A stretch of DNA of 56,868 nt from NCBI GenBank assembly GCA_009928665.1, contig SACF01000026.1:1-56868 (forward strand). The letters run 5' to 3'. Numbering within the stretch: the stretch's first letter is position 1; every line of letters starts with the position of its first letter. This document shows, piece after piece, positions 1 through 8,768 of this stretch. The notes under the pieces are model-generated. The model was not told the DNA's origin. It searched no databases and worked only from the letters and a program-made list of their open reading frames with translations. The position numbers and the translations under genes were made by a program. This stretch comes from Alphaproteobacteria bacterium. Its GTDB lineage: Bacteria > Bacteroidota > Bacteroidia > Bacteroidales > FEN-979.

Positions 1-51
1 GAGGAAGAACGTAAGATGGAACGTGACCGTTCCGATTTTACCCTCTTTTAG
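1..51 (+). CDS. C-terminal end of a gene cut by the window edge
   Basis: Frame 1 is open from the first base to a TAG stop at 49-51 and encodes the last 16 residues, EEERKMERDRSDFTLF. The charged tail and the hairpin just downstream (71-89) fit the end of a real gene, but too little is present to name it. Confidence 0.4.
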   Translation, partial: EEERKMERDRSDFTLF

Positions 52-70
52 AGGGTTGTTTGTTTTAAAG

Positions 71-89
71 CCACCACCTCAGGTGGTGG
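71..89 (+). terminator. Hairpin terminator-like element
   Basis: A perfect 8-bp stem (CCACCACC / GGTGGTGG) with a 3-nt loop lies 20 bases after the stop of the truncated first gene and is followed by T-rich DNA. It probably separates that gene from the DUF2723 gene. Confidence 0.5.
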
Positions 90-141
90 TAGTTTACTTT
101 AACATTGGATTGCAAAAATACAACAATGTCTCTATTTTTCC

Positions 142-149
142 TACCTTTG
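142..149 (+). promoter_or_regulatory. Bacteroidota -7 box (TACCTTTG) for the DUF2723 gene
   Basis: TACCTTTG matches the Bacteroidota -7 consensus TAnnTTTG. Transcription would start near 156, leaving about 15 nt before the ATG at 171 and excluding the upstream ATGs at 105 and 126. No clear -33 TTTG at the usual 19-21 nt spacing. Confidence 0.45.
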
Positions 150-170
150 TCCGCTTCAATCCCTTTACGC

Positions 171-3100
171 ATGAACAGTTACAAAAAGATCAACAACATC
201 CTCGGATGGGTGGTGTTCGCCATCGCCTCAGCCGTCTATATCATCACCTCGGAACCGACCATGAGTTTCTGGGATTGCGGTGAATATATTTCGACCGCTT
301 ATAAGCTTGAAGTAGGCCATCCTCCCGGAGCGCCATTATTCCAGTTGATCGGAAGGTTCTTTTCGCTGTTTGCCTTCGGGGATGTGACCCTGGTTGCCCG
401 GATGGTCAATACCATGTCGGCCCTTTCGAGCGGTTTCACGATTTTGTTCCTGTTCTGGACCATCACGCTGATCGCAAAAAAGATTGTCGTGAAATCAGGC
501 GGGATTTCCCGCGAAAACCTGTGGATCATCATGGGCGCCGGTCTGGTAGGTTCGCTGGCCTATACGTTTACCGACTCATTCTGGTTCTCAGCCGTGGAGG
601 GTGAGGTCTATGCCATGTCGTCATTCTTTACTGCCATCGTGGTATGGGCGATCTTCAAATGGGAAGAACAATCCGAAGAAAAACATGCCTACCGGTATCT
701 GATCCTGATTGCCTATCTCGTCGGACTCTCCATCGGGGTTCACCTACTGAACCTCCTTGCCATTCCGGCGATCACCTTTGTCTACTATTTCAAAAAAAAT
801 CCCAAACCCACCTGGAAAGGCATTGTTCTGACCCTGATCCTGTCGGTACTGATCCTCGCTTTCGTGATGTACCTGATTATCCCCTGGATTCTGAAACTGG
901 CCGGACTCTTCGAACTCTTCTTTATCAACACGCTGGGACTTCCGTTTAACACCGGAACGATTATCTATTTCGCCCTGATCATAGGGTTTATCATCTGGGG
1001 GCTGATCTATACCCGGAAAAAAAGTAAACCCGTCTGGAATACCATCATCCTCTCATTCAGTTTTATCGTGATTGGTTACTCCTCTTTTCTGATGCTGGTT
1101 ATCCGCAGCAATGCAAACCCGCCGATTGATGAGAACAACCCGGAGAACGCGATGTATCTGCTGGCTTACATGAACCGTGAACAGTACGGCGACTGGCCCC
1201 TGCTGACCGGGCAGTATTACAACGCCCCTGTCGTTGACCGGGAAGACGGGAATCCGGTATATGCCAAAGACGATAAATCAGGAAAGTACGTCGTGACCGA
1301 CAAACGCGAAAAAGTGATCCCGGTTTATGACAAACGGTTCACTACCTTTTTTCCCAGGATGTGGGATCAGACAGAATCGCGTTTTGCTTCAGAATACATC
1401 AGGTGGGGAAATGTCAAAGGACGGCCGGTCGAAGTAAACATGAATGGTGAAACGGAAACCCGGAATGTACCTACTTTCGGTGAAAACCTTGCCTTTTTCT
1501 GGAATTACCAGTTGGTGCACATGTACTACCGGTACTTCATGTGGAATTTTGCCGGACGGCAGAATGATATTCAGGGGATGGGAAACAAGCTGGAAGGCAA
1601 CTGGAAAAGCGGGATCGGGTTCATCGACCGGATGCGGCTGGGTCCCGAGGCTCCCGGATCATCCCGGGAAAACAAAGGCAATAACAGTTTTTATTTTCTG
1701 CCACTTCTGCTGGGCATTGCCGGAATATTTTTTACCCTTAAAAAGGATAAACAGAGCGCCTGGGTGATCTTCCTGTTGTTCTTTATGACCGGGCTGGCCA
1801 TTGTTTTATATCTGAACCAGCATTCGCCCCAACCCCGTGAACGGGACTATGCCTACGCAGGTTCCTTTTATGCCTTTGCCATTTGGATCGGACTTGCCAT
1901 ACCGCAACTCGTCGAATGGCTTGGTAAATTTCTCAGTACCCGCATCGCCCTGTTAATTTCACTTGTTGTGGGTTTGTCGGTGGTAACCCTGATGGCGCAG
2001 CAGGGATGGGACGACCATGACCGGTCGGGAAGATACACCTCCCTTGCCATTGCCGAAAATTACCTGAATTCATGCGAGCCCAACGCCATTCTCTTTACCA
2101 ATGGCGACAACGACACATTCCCCCTCTGGTATGCACAGGAAGTCGAAGGAATCAGGACCGATGTACGTGTGATCAACCTGAGCCTGCTTAACACCGAATG
2201 GTTTATTGACCAGATGAAGCGGAAAGCGTACCTGTCTGACCCTGTTCCCTTCTCTCTTACCAAGGATAAGTACCGTCAGGGAAATCATGATGTTACTTAT
2301 CTGTTCGAGGATGAAGCGCTTAAAAATACTTATGTAGATTTAAAAGCCCTTTTCGGCATCCTTGCACAAGATGATTCACGACTAAAGATGAATACATCCC
2401 AGGTAGGAACTATCGATTATTTCCCGACCAAAAAATTCATGGTGACCTATGATTCAGCTGCTTTGGTAGCCTCCGGAGCCATTACGCCGCAGATGATGGG
2501 CCGGCTCGACACGATAAGGTGGGAATACAAAGATCAGGCCATTGAAAAAGCCAATCTGATGATCCTCGACCTGCTGGCGACCAACAACTGGAAGCGGCCG
2601 GTCTATTTTGTCTCGACCACGGGAGCCGATACCTATATCGGACTCGATAATTACCTCCATCTGGAAGGGCTGGCCTACCGGTTATTGCCGGTAAAGGCCA
2701 TCAGTTCCGACCAGCAGACCGGCCAGGTCAACACAGATGTGATGTACGACAACGTGATGAACCGGTTCAAGTGGGGAAACATGAACAAACCAGGCGTTTA
2801 TATCGATGAGGCCAATGCGCGGATGATCATGAACATGCGGGGCATGTTCGGGCGGCTTGCCGATGCCCTGATCCTTGAAGGGAAGAAAGATTCGGCCCGC
2901 CGGGTCGTGGAACGGTGCTTTGAGATCATGCCCGAGAGCGTTGCTGAGTATGATTTTTTCACCGTATCATTGGTTGATCCTTTGTACCGGATTGGTGAAA
3001 CTGCCAAAGCAAATGCCCTTGCTTCGAAAATTTTGAAGATTACCGATGAGAAACTGATGCATATGTTCTCATTTCCGGAAAAAGATCTTAAACCGATGGA

Positions 3101-3245
3101 TATGAACATTCAGGAAGGGATATTCGCCATCCAGCGGATCGGGCTGGCCGTGAAGAATGCCAACCAGAAAGCGCTCATCGATCAGGCTGAACCCCTCATG
3201 AAGAAGTATTACGATCTCTATGTAGAAAAGATCTATCAACAATAG
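171..3245 (+). CDS. DUF2723 multi-pass membrane protein (TMEM260-like O-glycosyltransferase candidate)
   Basis: 1024 aa from the ATG at 171. The hallmark WDCGEY (Asp35, Glu38) and GHPPGAP motifs sit in the first loop after an N-terminal membrane helix, followed by roughly ten more hydrophobic helices to about residue 640 and a soluble C-terminal part. This is the layout of DUF2723, whose vertebrate relative TMEM260 is an O-mannosyltransferase; the acidic pair resembles the catalytic pair of PMT-type enzymes. Inference: it transfers a lipid-linked sugar to exported proteins at the periplasmic face. The longest frame begins at 105, but a -7 box at 142-149 and the start of the conserved region favour 171. 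The next gene follows after 4 nt, so the two are probably co-transcribed. Family assignment is firm, activity is not. Confidence 0.85.
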   Translation: MNSYKKINNILGWVVFAIASAVYIITSEPTMSFWDCGEYISTAYKLEVGHPPGAPLFQLIGRFFSLFAFGDVTLVARMVNTMSALSSGFTILFLFWTITLIAKKIVVKSGGISRENLWIIMGAGLVGSLAYTFTDSFWFSAVEGEVYAMSSFFTAIVVWAIFKWEEQSEEKHAYRYLILIAYLVGLSIGVHLLNLLAIPAITFVYYFKKNPKPTWKGIVLTLILSVLILAFVMYLIIPWILKLAGLFELFFINTLGLPFNTGTIIYFALIIGFIIWGLIYTRKKSKPVWNTIILSFSFIVIGYSSFLMLVIRSNANPPIDENNPENAMYLLAYMNREQYGDWPLLTGQYYNAPVVDREDGNPVYAKDDKSGKYVVTDKREKVIPVYDKRFTTFFPRMWDQTESRFASEYIRWGNVKGRPVEVNMNGETETRNVPTFGENLAFFWNYQLVHMYYRYFMWNFAGRQNDIQGMGNKLEGNWKSGIGFIDRMRLGPEAPGSSRENKGNNSFYFLPLLLGIAGIFFTLKKDKQSAWVIFLLFFMTGLAIVLYLNQHSPQPRERDYAYAGSFYAFAIWIGLAIPQLVEWLGKFLSTRIALLISLVVGLSVVTLMAQQGWDDHDRSGRYTSLAIAENYLNSCEPNAILFTNGDNDTFPLWYAQEVEGIRTDVRVINLSLLNTEWFIDQMKRKAYLSDPVPFSLTKDKYRQGNHDVTYLFEDEALKNTYVDLKALFGILAQDDSRLKMNTSQVGTIDYFPTKKFMVTYDSAALVASGAITPQMMGRLDTIRWEYKDQAIEKANLMILDLLATNNWKRPVYFVSTTGADTYIGLDNYLHLEGLAYRLLPVKAISSDQQTGQVNTDVMYDNVMNRFKWGNMNKPGVYIDEANARMIMNMRGMFGRLADALILEGKKDSARRVVERCFEIMPESVAEYDFFTVSLVDPLYRIGETAKANALASKILKITDEKLMHMFSFPEKDLKPMDMNIQEGIFAIQRIGLAVKNANQKALIDQAEPLMKKYYDLYVEKIYQQ

Positions 3246-3249
3246 GATC

Positions 3250-3882
3250 ATGAAATCAGTACGACCGCCGGCCATTTTCCGATGGTGCAGTCCACGATTT
3301 CTTACCTGCGAAATTCCCGATCGAAACCGATCGGTATTTCTCACCTTCGATGACGGACCTGTTCCTGAAACCACCCCGGAGATTCTCCGTATTCTGGAAT
3401 CGTATGGCGTGAAAGCGACCTTTTTTATGGTTGGCGACAACGTCAGAAAGTTTCCGGAATTATACCGGAACATTATCGATTCGGGGCACGCGGCCGGGAA
3501 TCACACGTATCACCATCTTAACGGATGGCATACCCCGACAGCGGCCTACGCGGAGGATGTTTACCGGTGCGGGAATTACTTTTCCACACGGATTTTCCGA
3601 CCTCCCTATGGCCGGTTTACTCCTTCACAATATTTTTTACTGAGAAAGGACTTCAGGTTTATCCTTTGGTCGGTACTGAGTTACGATTTTCATCGGGGCG
3701 TCACGGCCGATCAGTGTCTGCAGTACGTCCTGGAACATACACAGGGTGGTTCGGTCGTTGTTTTTCACGACAGCCTGAAATCGATCGACAAGGTCCGGGT
3801 GGTTTTGCCACAGTTTCTTTCCCATTTCCGGGCGCAAGGGTTTCGTTTTGAAACAATCGACCGTGAAACTTCTTTTCGGTGA
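3250..3882 (+). CDS. Polysaccharide deacetylase (NodB/CE4 family)
   Basis: 210 aa, a compact NodB domain. Motif 1 is LTFDDGP (catalytic base and metal ligand around Asp34/Asp35), motif 2 is HTYHH (metal ligands His85 and His89), motif 3 is RPPYGR (about 117-122), and a late FHDS motif carries the C-terminal His. These are the residues of metal-dependent CE4 N-deacetylases acting on peptidoglycan, chitin-like or other amino-sugar polymers. No signal peptide is evident, as is common for short Bacteroidota members. It starts 4 nt after the DUF2723 stop and is convergent with radC, whose stop is 11 nt away. Substrate unknown. Confidence 0.88.
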   Translation: MKSVRPPAIFRWCSPRFLTCEIPDRNRSVFLTFDDGPVPETTPEILRILESYGVKATFFMVGDNVRKFPELYRNIIDSGHAAGNHTYHHLNGWHTPTAAYAEDVYRCGNYFSTRIFRPPYGRFTPSQYFLLRKDFRFILWSVLSYDFHRGVTADQCLQYVLEHTQGGSVVVFHDSLKSIDKVRVVLPQFLSHFRAQGFRFETIDRETSFR

Positions 3883-3893
3883 ACCGTCGTGGA

Positions 3894-4595
3894 TCAACTC
3901 ATTTCTCCCTGGTCGGCAAAACTGTAATAACCATTTTCCGCGATGATCAGGTGATCGAGCACATCAATTTCGAGAAAAATTCCCGCTTCTCTTATTTTCT
4001 TGGTGAGCTTTTTATCGGGTTCACTGGGATGAAGCGCTCCCGACGGATGGTTATGACCGAGAATAATAGATGTTGCATGGTGGTCGAGCGCGATCTTGAA
4101 TATCTTTTTGGGATCGACGGTAGTGCCTGAAATTCCCCCCTCACTGATGTTGCATTTTTTCAGGATTCGGTTTGATCTGTTCAGCAAAAGTATCCAGAAT
4201 TCTTCCCAGGGTTTATCTCCGATCACACTCCTGAAAATCTGGTAGGCCTGAAAACTTTTCGTGATTTTTTCTTTCTCGGGCACCATCGATTCATCGCGGC
4301 GCCGGCCCAGTTCGAGCGCGGCGAGGATGGTTATGGCACGGGCTTTCCCAATGCCCCTGATCCCGGTCAGTTCGCTGATGCCGAGTTTCGATAACTCACC
4401 AAGGTTATCATGCGCTTTCCTGAAGACCTGTTTTGCAAGATCAACGGCCGAATCATACCGGGTGCCGGATCCGATCAGAATTGCAAGCAATTCGGCATCG
4501 CTCAGACTGTGACGACCCTTTAACAACAGTTTTTCCCTGGGCCGGTCATCTTCGGCCCAGTTCTTCAGCGGGGTTCGATTTTGATACGTCTCCAT
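3894..4595 (-). CDS. radC: RadC family protein (JAMM/MPN+ domain)
   Basis: 233 aa from the ATG at 4595; the longer frame to 4688 adds a Lys-rich stretch not typical of the family, whose members begin near METYQNRTPLKNWAEDDRP. Residues 1-100 form the RadC N-terminal domain with a helix-hairpin-helix (TGIRGIGKA, about 78-86); residues 120-230 form the JAMM metalloprotease-like domain with HNHPSG (His181, His183) and Asp194. RadC proteins are widespread; the historical DNA-repair role is disputed and the biochemical activity is unknown. It is divergent from birA. Confidence 0.93.
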   Translation of the reverse strand: METYQNRTPLKNWAEDDRPREKLLLKGRHSLSDAELLAILIGSGTRYDSAVDLAKQVFRKAHDNLGELSKLGISELTGIRGIGKARAITILAALELGRRRDESMVPEKEKITKSFQAYQIFRSVIGDKPWEEFWILLLNRSNRILKKCNISEGGISGTTVDPKKIFKIALDHHATSIILGHNHPSGALHPSEPDKKLTKKIREAGIFLEIDVLDHLIIAENGYYSFADQGEMS

Positions 4596-4668
4596 CCTTT
4601 GTGTTTTATGTTTAATCGGAAATGAGAAAAAAAGTAAAGGGTACTTACTGATTTTTCGTTTAAACAGG

Positions 4669-4676
4669 TACTTTTG
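4669..4676 (+). promoter_or_regulatory. Bacteroidota -7 box (TACTTTTG) for birA
   Basis: TACTTTTG fits TAnnTTTG. It lies 99 nt upstream of the birA ATG, in the radC-birA divergent region; the leader could hold a 19-codon ORF at 4703, which is not counted as a gene. Confidence 0.35.
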
Positions 4677-4767
4677 TAAAGTTCGCACTAAAAATTATCC
4701 GCAATGATCGTGAAACAGGTACAGGGCCCGGGCCGTGTTCCGGTGAACGATAAGAAATATTAAAGCG

Positions 4768-5511
4768 ATGATCGGCAATACCCTGATTGAACTCAACCGG
4801 GTGGATTCGACAAACGAATATGCCAACCGTATGCTGAATCGGGATGACCTTGACGACGGTGTGGTCATCTGGGCTTACGATCAGTACGCCGGAAAGGGGC
4901 AGCAACAACATACGTGGCAAAGTGAAGCCGGGAAAAACCTGACCCTTACGGTGATCCTTAAGCCCTGGTCTTTATCCCCCGACCGCCAGTTCCAACTTAA
5001 TAAGGCAATAACTCTTGGAGTGGTTGATTTCATCAGAAAGTCGTTGGGCAAAATTCCCGTCGGCATCAAATGGCCCAACGACGTTTACCTGGGATCTCAA
5101 AAGGTCGGAGGCATCCTGATTGAAAACCGGATTTTGGGAAATCGGCTGGAGTATGCACTGGTGGGTATTGGACTGAATATTAATCAAATAACGTTTGATG
5201 GCGCCCTTCCAAATCCCGTCTCCATGATCCATCACCTGCGGCATGAGATGAAGCTTCGCGAGGCTCTTCATTCATTACTTATTTCCCTCGATCTCAGATA
5301 CCGGAAGTTGGTTCAGGATGCGTCAGCGGACCTGGATGAAGAGTTCAACCGGAATCTGTTCGGGTTCGGGCAATGGCGAAGGTTCTCAAAAGGCAATGAA
5401 CCATTCGAAGGAAGGATCCGGGGGGTGGATGAATGCGGACGATTGTGTATTGAAACGGGAGATGGTGAAATTCTTTTCTTCCACCACAAAGAGGTGGAGT
5501 ACATTCTTTAA
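4768..5511 (+). CDS. birA: Biotin--[acetyl-CoA-carboxylase] ligase
   Basis: 247 aa. It joins biotin to the carrier lysine of biotin-dependent carboxylases via biotinyl-AMP. Visible are the VDSTNEYA motif (12-19), the biotin/adenylate loop AGKGQQQHTW (41-50; the family usually has GRGxxGRxW, so this loop is divergent but keeps the glycines and the Trp), and KWPNDVY (101-107) with the conserved lysine, followed by the small C-terminal SH3-like domain. There is no N-terminal winged helix, so it is a group I ligase without repressor function. Divergent from radC and convergent with the 5566 gene. Confidence 0.92.
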   Translation: MIGNTLIELNRVDSTNEYANRMLNRDDLDDGVVIWAYDQYAGKGQQQHTWQSEAGKNLTLTVILKPWSLSPDRQFQLNKAITLGVVDFIRKSLGKIPVGIKWPNDVYLGSQKVGGILIENRILGNRLEYALVGIGLNINQITFDGALPNPVSMIHHLRHEMKLREALHSLLISLDLRYRKLVQDASADLDEEFNRNLFGFGQWRRFSKGNEPFEGRIRGVDECGRLCIETGDGEILFFHHKEVEYIL

Positions 5512-5550
5512 CGGAAAAAGGAAAGCAGTTCAAAGGATTCCCGTCACAGT

Positions 5551-5566
5551 GCCGGTCCGTTCCGGC
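5551..5566. terminator. Hairpin between convergent birA and outer-membrane gene
   Basis: GCCGG and CCGGC arms with a 6-nt loop, extendable by AGT/ACT with one bulge, lie between two converging stops. No strong T-tract is seen on either side, so this is only a plausible bidirectional terminator. Confidence 0.3.
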
Positions 5567-6330
5567 TACTTGTTGTATCTTTTCCCAAACTGAATGCTGA
5601 GGTAAAGGGTTAGAAAGAAGGTCTGCTTGGGGTTGTCGGCCATAATGGCCACAGGGATGGGTGAAATATCAAGGATGGCGCCGGTTTCCAATGCACTGAT
5701 CTGCCTGTTCTTTGAACCGTACTCAAATTCAAGTCCGGTCTTTACATAGGCGCCGGGGTGAAATCCCAGTTGTGAGAAACCCGATAAAAACGGACCCCGG
5801 CCATAGATATTATCCAGAAAATGAACCTCCGGATCATAACGCTCTTCACCGACTTCGTAATCCGTATACCCGCTGTTAAAGTAAATAATATAGAGGTAAA
5901 CAGGCTTGGTCACTGCGAGAGATACGCCTCCGAAATAGAGCCATGAAAGCTGAACCCCTCCCCAGTAAGGTTTCCGGTTGAGAATATGCTGCTGGCCTAC
6001 GCCGCCTCTGAAAAACCAGAGGTAGTTCAGCTTCCCGTAAAAGTAGGATTTGGAGTCGGAGAAGTAAGGATTGATGCTCCGGACCTCTTTAGACGATTTA
6101 TAAGTTGCGAATTCTGCTTCCCACATGAACTGTCGCAGGGCGGTAACATTGTGCCCCTTGGTGAATTTAAGCCCCCAGCCGTTGGTGTGGAGCAAGGCTC
6201 CGATGCTCCATTGTTTCTCGAGCAGAACATTGTCGGGAAGCGTGTCTTCGGGCGCCTCATATTGGGCCATGACCGGGACCGATCCGAAGATCACAACAAG
6301 GACGAACAGGGTAAAGAATGAGTGTTGCAT
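5566..6330 (-). CDS. Predicted outer-membrane beta-barrel protein of unknown function
   Basis: 254 aa with a clear signal peptide (hydrophobic to about residue 20, cut after VMAQ). The mature part is rich in Tyr, Phe, Gly and alternating strands and ends in a strand (IQFGKRYNK), as expected for a small outer-membrane barrel. It resembles conserved Bacteroidota hypothetical proteins but no named family is recognised. A -7 box (TAACTTTG, 6363 to 6356) lies 26 nt before the ATG, so it likely has its own promoter downstream of the small lipoprotein gene. Confidence 0.75.
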   Translation of the reverse strand: MQHSFFTLFVLVVIFGSVPVMAQYEAPEDTLPDNVLLEKQWSIGALLHTNGWGLKFTKGHNVTALRQFMWEAEFATYKSSKEVRSINPYFSDSKSYFYGKLNYLWFFRGGVGQQHILNRKPYWGGVQLSWLYFGGVSLAVTKPVYLYIIYFNSGYTDYEVGEERYDPEVHFLDNIYGRGPFLSGFSQLGFHPGAYVKTGLEFEYGSKNRQISALETGAILDISPIPVAIMADNPKQTFFLTLYLSIQFGKRYNK

Positions 6331-6355
6331 GGCATCGGGAACGATTGACCGGCGA

Positions 6356-6363
6356 CAAAGTTA
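6356..6363 (-). promoter_or_regulatory. -7 box (TAACTTTG) for the outer-membrane protein gene
   Basis: Minus-strand TAACTTTG from 6363 to 6356, predicted start of transcription near 6349, ATG at 6330. No matching -33 box at 19-21 nt. Confidence 0.4.
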
Positions 6364-6379
6364 CAAAGAAAACAAAAGA

Positions 6380-6397
6380 GGGAAGCCATAGGCTCCC
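6380..6397 (-). terminator. Intrinsic terminator after the small lipoprotein gene
   Basis: On the minus strand GGGAGCC and GGCTTCCC pair around a TAT loop with one bulged T, and the stem is followed directly by a T-rich run. It lies 33-50 nt after the stop of the small lipoprotein. Confidence 0.5.
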
Positions 6398-6429
6398 CTC
6401 CTCTGAAAAAAATCCCTTGTAGATGGGTA

Positions 6430-6552
6430 TCAGCGCCGCTCTATTTGATATCTTTGTTTCTCACCATAGGCAGCACAATGCTGATTGGAGGTGCAGGAAT
6501 ATACCAAACCCAGGAGGATCGTGCCAATAAGAACAATGAGAATTTTTTTCAT
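6430..6552 (-). CDS. Small lipoprotein, 40 aa
   Basis: ATG at 6552, TGA at 6430-6432. The product begins MKKILIVLIGTILLGLVYSC, a short signal sequence ending in a lipobox with Cys20, and has only about 20 mature residues (TSNQHCAAYGEKQRYQIERR). It resembles the very short Bacteroidota lipoproteins that carry a conserved CPAY-like motif near the lipidated Cys; here it reads CAAYG. It has the best-formed promoter in the window (6588-6618) and its own terminator, which supports it as a real gene. Function unknown; it should end up lipid-anchored in the envelope. Confidence 0.75.
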   Translation of the reverse strand: MKKILIVLIGTILLGLVYSCTSNQHCAAYGEKQRYQIERR

Positions 6553-6587
6553 GTCGTTATCTCTTGATTTTCGTTAAATTGAGTGTA

Positions 6588-6618
6588 CAAATTTACGAAA
6601 TGCCTTAATATGAACAAA
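6588..6618 (-). promoter_or_regulatory. Consensus Bacteroidota promoter TTTG-N19-TAAATTTG
   Basis: Minus strand: -33 box TTTG at 6618-6615, exactly 19 nt, then -7 box TAAATTTG at 6595-6588. Predicted start near 6581, 29 nt before the ATG of the small lipoprotein. Confidence 0.75.
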
Positions 6619-6670
6619 CAAAATAAACATTTATTGTTTAAAGTTATCAACGACAGAAAGTTTATAAACC

Positions 6671-7351
6671 ATGGAACCTATCAGACCGGTGATTGAAGAG
6701 AGCTGGAGGCAAATTTTACAGGAGGAATTCAACAAACCCTACTTTCATGAACTGAAGATCTTTCTCCAGGAGGAAAAAAAGAAACACCGGGTCTTTCCGC
6801 CCGGGTCATTGATCTTCAATGCTTTTAACCATACACCTTTCGGGAAGGTCAAAGTAGTGCTGTTGGGTCAGGACCCATACCATGGGATCGGTCAGGCACA
6901 TGGTCTGTGTTTTTCAGTTCCTGACGGCATCGCGAAACCGCCTTCATTGGTCAATATCCTGAAAGAACTGGAATCCGATCTCGGCATTCCCCAATCCCGG
7001 ACCGGGAATCTTACCAAATGGGCGCTTCAAGGGGTTCTCCTGCTGAATGCAACCCTGACGGTACGTGAAAACCAGGCAGGATCGCATCAGAACAAGGGGT
7101 GGGAAACCTTTACGGATGCAGCCATCAGCAGTTTATCAAGGATCCGGGAAGGGCTGATATTTGTACTTTGGGGCAATTATGCCATTGCCAAGCGTTCGCT
7201 GATCGACGCTACCAAACACCATATTCTTTCGGCTCCACACCCTTCACCCTTGTCGGCATCGCGCGGGTTTCTGGGATGCAGGCATTTCAGCAAGATCAAC
7301 CAACTGCTCTGGCAGATGCAAGTTGAGGAAATAGACTGGCGACTCGAATAA
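6671..7351 (+). CDS. ung: Uracil-DNA glycosylase (family 1)
   Basis: 226 aa, the normal length. It removes uracil from DNA to start base-excision repair. Seen are the catalytic loop GQDPYHG (Asp68 activates water, His71), the PPSL segment that contacts the phosphates, the LLLNATLTVRE uracil-pocket region, and the HPSPLS motif that inserts into the minor groove and provides the second catalytic His. The next gene begins 25 nt after the stop. Confidence 0.97.
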   Translation: MEPIRPVIEESWRQILQEEFNKPYFHELKIFLQEEKKKHRVFPPGSLIFNAFNHTPFGKVKVVLLGQDPYHGIGQAHGLCFSVPDGIAKPPSLVNILKELESDLGIPQSRTGNLTKWALQGVLLLNATLTVRENQAGSHQNKGWETFTDAAISSLSRIREGLIFVLWGNYAIAKRSLIDATKHHILSAPHPSPLSASRGFLGCRHFSKINQLLWQMQVEEIDWRLE

Positions 7352-7376
7352 TTATTGGGACAAACAGATTCACGCA

Positions 7377-8561
7377 ATGAAGATTATTCACGGTTTACAG
7401 GCTGTCGTTACTACCCGTCTCAACGGACTGCTGTTGCCGTGTTTTCTGGCGATCATCCTGACTTTTCTTTCCTGTAAGAAATCCGATCCGGATCCGGAAC
7501 CTTATGTCCCTCTTCCATACACCATACTCATTCCCCGCTATTTCCCGGATAAGCTGAATATTCCGGCCGATAACCCCATGACGGTCGAAGGAGTCGCCCT
7601 GGGCCGAAATCTTTTTTATGATGGCCGGCTTTCGGGCCGTACAGATCCCGACTCCCTCATGACCTGCTCCACCTGCCACCTTCCGTCTCGATCGTTTGAA
7701 TGCGGGATCGATCATCCGAAATTTACCGGCGGACGGACATTCGGCCTGACCGGAGTGTATACCCCGCATTACATGATGCCGCTGATCAACCTGGTTTGGA
7801 ACAAAAGCGGCTACTTGTGGAACGGGAAAATCTATCCTGAAAATCCCGTTTCCGGCTTCAGAAATCTGGAAGATCTGGTCTGGTCGGGAATCGCTGCACC
7901 CCATGAAATGAATGGAGATACAGCCCGGGTTGCAGCATTGTTCCAGTCGATAAAAGGATATCCGGAACTGTTTCGTAAGGCTTTCGGTACTGAAAAGGTA
8001 TCGGTAAAAAACATGGGACGCGCCATCGCACAGTTCGTGCGGACCCTTATCTCCTCCGATTCACGGTTCGATAAGTTTCTGGCAGGGGAGCTCCAGCTCA
8101 CCGCATCCGAGCGGCGGGGATACGCGCTTTTCATGACAGAACAGGGGGGTGATTGTTTTCACTGCCATGGGGGAGAAGGGAATCCGCTTTTCACCACCAA
8201 CCTGTTCTACAACAACGGCAAGGATTCGGTCTTCATGGATCCGGCCGACCGGTTTAAAATCACCGGAGACCAGGCGGATATCGGTGCCTATAAAGCGCCA
8301 ACCCTGCGAAATATCGCTTTCACCGCTCCATACATGCACGATGGCCGTTTTAAAACACTTGATGAAGTTCTGACATTCTACAATACAGGACTGGTCTGGT
8401 CACCCTCCATCTCTCCTTTGATGCATCATATCGGTACCCATGGGATTCGACTGACCCCGGCCCAGTTACAGGATCTGAAGTCGTTTCTGCTCACCCTTTC
8501 CGACAGCAGTTTTCTGGTTAACCCGGCATTCTCGAGACCAGCCCGCCTGCCGGATCAATGA
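7377..8561 (+). CDS. Di-haem cytochrome c peroxidase / MauG family lipoprotein
   Basis: 394 aa. A hydrophobic N-terminus ends in the lipobox LTFLSC (Cys33), predicting a lipid-anchored periplasmic protein. Two haem c motifs are present, CSTCH (97-101) and CFHCH (260-264), each in its own cytochrome-like half, as in bacterial cytochrome c peroxidases and MauG-like proteins. Such enzymes reduce hydrogen peroxide or oxidise protein side chains. The sequence APYMHDGRFKTLDEVLTFYN is the usual C-terminal block of the family. It follows ung by 25 nt and may be read through from it. Substrate unknown. Confidence 0.9.
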   Translation: MKIIHGLQAVVTTRLNGLLLPCFLAIILTFLSCKKSDPDPEPYVPLPYTILIPRYFPDKLNIPADNPMTVEGVALGRNLFYDGRLSGRTDPDSLMTCSTCHLPSRSFECGIDHPKFTGGRTFGLTGVYTPHYMMPLINLVWNKSGYLWNGKIYPENPVSGFRNLEDLVWSGIAAPHEMNGDTARVAALFQSIKGYPELFRKAFGTEKVSVKNMGRAIAQFVRTLISSDSRFDKFLAGELQLTASERRGYALFMTEQGGDCFHCHGGEGNPLFTTNLFYNNGKDSVFMDPADRFKITGDQADIGAYKAPTLRNIAFTAPYMHDGRFKTLDEVLTFYNTGLVWSPSISPLMHHIGTHGIRLTPAQLQDLKSFLLTLSDSSFLVNPAFSRPARLPDQ

Positions 8562-8681
8562 CCCTGTTCATCACGGGATCACCGGAAATGACAAGAGTAC
8601 GGAAAAAAAGAGACTGAAATCCATAATGAAATTACTTTCGGACGGATCAGAAGCAGGATTTCCGGATTTTGATAATTTGAT

Positions 8682-8689
8682 TACCTTTG
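8682..8689 (+). promoter_or_regulatory. -7 box (TACCTTTG) for ispE
   Basis: TACCTTTG matches TAnnTTTG, in the 207-nt gap before ispE; predicted start near 8696, about 73 nt of leader. No good -33 box. Confidence 0.35.
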
Positions 8690-8768
8690 GTCGTGCTGAA
8701 GACGCCCGGAAATCATCACAAAACGAAATCAGACGTCATCCTGATCAAACCTAACCACGTATTGATAC

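Noticed and set aside
23..283. 86-codon frame at the window start
   Set aside because: Overlaps the hairpin, the promoter box and the true start of the DUF2723 gene in another frame; no family.
4703..4762. 19-codon frame (MIVKQVQGPGRVPVNDKKY) in the birA leader
   Set aside because: No ribosome-stalling feature, no attenuator hairpin and no conservation evidence; probably chance.
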